A stretch of 64,000 nucleotides of DNA from Bifidobacterium olomucense (GTDB taxonomy: Bacteria > Actinomycetota > Actinomycetes > Actinomycetales > Bifidobacteriaceae), in NCBI RefSeq assembly GCF_012932375.1, contig NZ_JAAIIG010000002.1:124001-188000 (forward strand), read 5' to 3'. The notes below the pieces were generated by a model, which saw only the letters and a list, made by a program, of their open reading frames with translations, was not told the origin of the DNA and did not search any database. The position numbers were made by a program, and so were the translations under genes. Of the stretch, positions 60,603-64,000 are shown piece by piece; positions within the stretch are counted from its first letter, which is position 1, and every line of letters starts with the position of its first letter.

Positions 60603-61346
60603 CTATTGGTGCAACGGATCCTGCTGGCAGGCCCAGAACTGCTGGGCCTTATCGGCGTTGTAGTCGGGGTTCCTGCTGCCGTCTTCGTTGTATTCCATAT
60701 ACATGCTGTAGAACTCGTTCCATTTGCGGGTCTTCTCCTCTATCCGCGTCTCACTGTCCGTGCTGCTGACTTCCATCGCCAGATATTCCTGCTCACTCAA
60801 CGGTTTGGGTAACAGGTCACGTTGTTTGAGGCATTGATATGCCGCCTTCTGAAACGCTTCGGTGTCGAGGTTGCCCGGATTGCCTTGTATTTCGTCATGC
60901 AGCGCTTCGACATTCCACAGATCGGTCTTTTCGGCACATTCCGTGTTCTTCTGGTTCATCTCATCGTCGGTCAAAGCACTGTCCCGCAAACGGGCGAGCT
61001 GGCCTTTCGTGGCAACCAATCCGTATGGCGCCAAGCAGTCGTTCTGAACGTCCAAGATCTCGTTGAGTTCCGCATCGGTGATCCGGCAATCCGCTAGAAT
61101 CCGTTTGGCCAAGTCGGTTTTGGATTGCTCGTAGGCGCTTTGGAATTCGTTGGCGAATGGACCGGCGAAATCCGGAGCCTTGCAGGCGGCTGCATTGGAC
61201 TGCGCAGCATTGCCATTCGCCGTGGTACTTGACGGCGAGCCACAGGCCGCACACACCGTGATCAAGGATACGGATATCAGCAGTGCAAGCGCATATCGAA
61301 CATCGTGTTGTATATGACGGTTCCTGCGTGTTCCCCAACCAACCAT
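60603..61346 (-). CDS. Lipoprotein of unknown function
   Basis: The 247-residue product has a signal peptide with a lipobox-like VCAAC (about 31-35) and a hydrophilic helical domain rich in Glu and Lys with several Cys residues (for example ADCRITDAELNE, NTECAEKTDLW, YQCLKQRDLL, FWACQQDP). The paired cysteines could form disulfides outside the cell. It sits between the sensor kinase and the adaptor, so it may be a sensory or transport accessory. I recognise no family. Confidence 0.8.
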   Translation of the reverse strand: MVGWGTRRNRHIQHDVRYALALLISVSLITVCAACGSPSSTTANGNAAQSNAAACKAPDFAGPFANEFQSAYEQSKTDLAKRILADCRITDAELNEILDVQNDCLAPYGLVATKGQLARLRDSALTDDEMNQKNTECAEKTDLWNVEALHDEIQGNPGNLDTEAFQKAAYQCLKQRDLLPKPLSEQEYLAMEVSSTDSETRIEEKTRKWNEFYSMYMEYNEDGSRNPDYNADKAQQFWACQQDPLHQ

Positions 61347-61499
61347 AACGACCTCCCTGTCTGTATCAGCATAAACAGATTTCGATGGGAATCATCAGGC
61401 TTGTGTAGCCGCAGAGATTACATGGCATAGCCAGGCTCCAACCATGCCCTGACGTGACAATGGCAAAAAGTACCGTGTCTTCACCATGCATGGACACCG

Positions 61500-62915
61500 T
61501 CACCGACGTATTCCCGGTATGCAGGGAATACGCGCGTAGAGTATCCAATCGTCGTCCTCAGTCGTGATGTTGAGCTCTCCGCCGAGACTGCGAATCATAC
61601 GCCGGTGCATGGCGATCCCACTGCCATGCGGTTTGAGCATATCCGTCGTCTTGTCATTATGGGCTCGTCCTATGCTGCCTCGCACGGTTATCGGATTGGT
61701 TTCCATGATTTCAAGAACGGTATTGCTTAACGTTATGACGCAGTAGTATTTTCCATCATCAGGATTCATATGCCGAGTGATGTTGGCTGCGAGTTCACTG
61801 AGCAAATTGGCAGCCTCCGCAACTGATTCGTCCGAGCACTCATCAGATAAGCTGCCTCTCATTTCGATGGTGCCGGTAAATCCCAGATGCATGAGTCTGG
61901 CGCGCGCTTGTCTCACTGCCGACTGGAGCTTGGCCCATCGATTGGATGCAGCGCCACTGGAGACTGGAAATGTCGGCAAAGCTTTCGAGGCGGAACTTAC
62001 GACTGGATTCATGGTGGAATCCATAGCATCGGATTCATCGGGACCATCTGACGACGATCGGCCAGACGATTGCGGCTGTTCAAGCAAATCGATGACATGG
62101 TGGATCTCATCGAGCACGGACAGGGCCTGATCATTGATGAATCGCCAATCCTGCCGCTCTGCGAGACGCGACGGGTCATCACCGATGCGCCGAAGCTCAC
62201 GCTGCGCAGTCAATGCGATGTACGATAGACCGCCGCTGGCGGAATCGTGGATGCGAGAGGCCAGACGCGTATTGCGCTGCAACGTATCCAGCTGCCATTG
62301 TCTGCGTTCCAGAGCCATGGCCTGTTCGCGAATCTCATCACGTTGTTTGCGCCAGCGGAATGACATACCTGCCATCGTGGCGAGCGTGAACATGCCGCTG
62401 TAGTTGACCATGCCGATCCATGTGGCGGAAAGCGCATTAAACCTGTTCAAGGCCACTGGCACGCATTCGGCAAGTGTGACCGTGAGCAACGCGGCCATCG
62501 CCACTGGAATCGCGCTGTCATAGCCGATGATGGCAAGCGCCAGATATGCCGCCCATAGCGGATTCGGACCGGACAGGTCAGGCACGAGCAATCTGGCTAT
62601 CACGGTGACGATGATCAGCCATCCGGAGATCCTGGGTATGAACGGCGACAGTATGATAGCGACGACCGACATCAGCGAGAAGAAATAATTCGGCGGATGG
62701 ACCGGAGGGATGACCGTCCACTCCGTCAAGGTGATGGCAAGTACGAATGTCGCAATGACAATACGGAACCAATGCTCCCGACCCCAATGGACCACATGGC
62801 GCAACCCAGCATTGCACCGTGAGCCCACGTCAGACGATGCAGACTCACGTAATCCGCGCAACGACTTCGACTCCGGCTTTTCACCGGTCTCATTCCCGGC
62901 CGAGGTGTCGTTCAT
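61500..62915 (-). CDS. Sensor histidine kinase (divergent)
   Basis: The 471-residue product has four to six membrane helices (about 45-195), then a coiled coil and RLASRIHDSASGGLSYIAL, which keeps the phosphate-accepting His of HisKA_3 kinases. The ATPase part (LLSELAANITRHMNPDDGKYYCVITL ... HGSGIAMHRRMIRSLGGEL) is recognisable but poorly conserved. The ATG at 62915 overlaps the stop of the regulator gene and follows GGAGGGG. It probably senses envelope stress and controls the exporter encoded downstream; this is inference from the operon. Confidence 0.8.
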   Translation of the reverse strand: MNDTSAGNETGEKPESKSLRGLRESASSDVGSRCNAGLRHVVHWGREHWFRIVIATFVLAITLTEWTVIPPVHPPNYFFSLMSVVAIILSPFIPRISGWLIIVTVIARLLVPDLSGPNPLWAAYLALAIIGYDSAIPVAMAALLTVTLAECVPVALNRFNALSATWIGMVNYSGMFTLATMAGMSFRWRKQRDEIREQAMALERRQWQLDTLQRNTRLASRIHDSASGGLSYIALTAQRELRRIGDDPSRLAERQDWRFINDQALSVLDEIHHVIDLLEQPQSSGRSSSDGPDESDAMDSTMNPVVSSASKALPTFPVSSGAASNRWAKLQSAVRQARARLMHLGFTGTIEMRGSLSDECSDESVAEAANLLSELAANITRHMNPDDGKYYCVITLSNTVLEIMETNPITVRGSIGRAHNDKTTDMLKPHGSGIAMHRRMIRSLGGELNITTEDDDWILYARIPCIPGIRR

Positions 62916-63658
62916 CGCCCCTCCTGCGAAGCGCCGGTCCATAAGGCCACGGCCGCTCCACGAGAGGTGGCGCCGAGCTTATGTATGGCACGCGTGAGAA
63001 AAGTTTTTGCAGTGGAAGGATTGATCCGCATTTCCGCCGCGATCTGTTCAGTTGAAAATCCTCTGGAACAGTAGTTCATGGCCTCGGCTTCCCGATCGGA
63101 AAGAAGGAATTGGCGCGGTATATGCTGTCCATGCAATCGGGCGTACGCCGCTGCTGCGGTTTCAAATCCTTGACCCCATGTGCCGCCGGCAGCAATCGCA
63201 CGAATTGCTTCGACGATAGGCGTCTCCACCGATTTGGGCACTATCCCTTGCGCTCCGGCCGCAGCGGCTTTGGCGGAATACACGGTTAACGAGAATGAGG
63301 TGACGGCCAGAATCATGACCCGAGCGGTTTTGATGCGGATGGTTTTGCACACCACAAGTCCGGAAAGTTCGTCCATCGACATGTCGGTAAGCAGCACATT
63401 GGGACTCTGGCGCGGGTCGAGACAACGGGCGACCGCGTCCCTGCCTGATGTGGTTTTCCAGATGACACGTGCTTCCGGCATGAGTTCATCAATGGAGCGT
63501 TCAAGGAAGGCGAGCGCGAAAGCATCATTATCCACAAGTCCTATGGTGACGATGGGACGCATAAGCCGCCATGCCGGTCGACTATCCGGTCGGTCATCAG
63601 CATTGGCCGTCACCCTGCTGGCTGCCGCTTGATCGGATACTCGCTCTCGACCGTCCAT
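62912..63658 (-). CDS. LuxR-type response regulator
   Basis: The 248-residue product has a receiver domain with VTIGLVDNDAFALAF, LLTDMSMDELSG (phospho-Asp), and VPKSVETP (conserved Lys), then a LuxR HTH LSDREAEAMNYCSRGFSTEQIAAEMRINPSTAKTFL. The ATG at 63658 lies after GGGGGCGAGC; an internal ATG at 63562 would give a shorter receiver start. It overlaps the kinase gene by four bases and begins the minus-strand run that ends at 57526. Confidence 0.88.
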   Translation of the reverse strand: MDGRERVSDQAAASRVTANADDRPDSRPAWRLMRPIVTIGLVDNDAFALAFLERSIDELMPEARVIWKTTSGRDAVARCLDPRQSPNVLLTDMSMDELSGLVVCKTIRIKTARVMILAVTSFSLTVYSAKAAAAGAQGIVPKSVETPIVEAIRAIAAGGTWGQGFETAAAAYARLHGQHIPRQFLLSDREAEAMNYCSRGFSTEQIAAEMRINPSTAKTFLTRAIHKLGATSRGAAVALWTGASQEGR

Positions 63659-63896
63659 GATGCTCGCCCCCTGCAGCTTCGACGCCACCCCTGCTAACCG
63701 ATACCGTAGCATCAGCGCAAACGGCGGCATAGTCGGCGCTGTCATCCATAGGACTACAAATGCATACCGTCCTAACAATCGGTGGATAACCGGCATTCCA
63801 TCCACACACTGTCCACAACACTCCGAACTGCGTCACTGGATCCACATTGGTCGATTTCGCTTGTGCGGCACACGTGCCGTATCGCACAGTTGAGCC

Positions 63897-64000
63897 ATGA
63901 GCACTGCTACATCGGCGAAGACGCGCCAAGCACAGGAAACCGTTCACCCACCTGTTGGTCAGGAATTTTGCCAGCCGGCTTTTGCTGCGCTGCCCACTTC
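63897..64000 (+). CDS. Possible start of a gene leaving the window
   Basis: An ATG at 63897 opens a frame of 34 codons to the right edge (MSTATSAKTRQAQETVHPPV...). The Thr/Ala/Gln-rich start is like the disordered N-terminus of many actinobacterial membrane or secreted proteins. The ribosome binding site is weak and no domain is visible, so the call is tentative. Confidence 0.35.
   Translation, partial: MSTATSAKTRQAQETVHPPVGQEFCQPAFAALPT

Noticed and set aside
63528-63850. DnaA-box-like sequences (TTATCCACA at 63528; TGTCCACA near 63809) as an origin
   Set aside because: One match is inside the response-regulator coding sequence, matches are few, and no dnaA or dnaN gene is present.

Overview
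The window looks like a Bifidobacterium chromosome (longum/breve type gene content and codon use; this is inference, no 16S or tRNA is present) carrying a large accessory element. Two halves are obvious. Positions 1 to about 41,990 are extremely GC-rich, almost all genes are unknown, and the region is built from repeated small parts. Positions 42,100 to 64,000 are ordinary bifidobacterial core chromosome.

Accessory half. Most genes stand alone as a unit: an upstream CCGGTTAGATG-type element 30-110 bases before the start codon, a purine-rich ribosome binding site, the gene, and then a near-identical hairpin (arms GCGGGTGGTCCGGG / CCCGGACCACCCGC) flanked by A/G-rich sequence on the left and C/T-rich sequence on the right. 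I count about 22 full hairpins plus several half-copies. Some copies carry compensatory changes in both arms, and some are nested or split around inserted DNA. Recognisable genes are a cut-off DNA methyltransferase at the left edge, a replication-relaxation-like protein with a 12-bp inverted repeat upstream, a SpaA-like surface protein, a sortase-like protein, a lipoprotein, a TnpB-like RuvC protein without the usual N-terminal half, and a type III-like restriction-modification pair placed in two separate units. At least four of the unknown proteins share a C-x(5-8)-C-x(6-7)-H motif. One unknown gene sits behind a LexA-type SOS box. A six-copy array of the TTAGAT element at about 30-bp spacing precedes one small gene. 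No integrase, capsid or conjugation ATPase is visible, so the element is not complete here; its left end lies outside the window and its right end is probably between 41,700 and 42,090, where GTACC/GGTAC sites cluster.

Core half. In order: ychF GTPase, L-serine dehydratase, pyrroline-5-carboxylate reductase with a proline iminopeptidase, an unusual double-module sensor kinase with its NarL-type regulator, a FtsX/LolD-type ABC exporter, O-acetylhomoserine sulfhydrylase, pyridoxal kinase, and a minus-strand run encoding response regulator, sensor kinase, lipoprotein, membrane-fusion adaptor, ABC ATPase and permease. This run looks like a two-component-controlled efflux or envelope-stress module.
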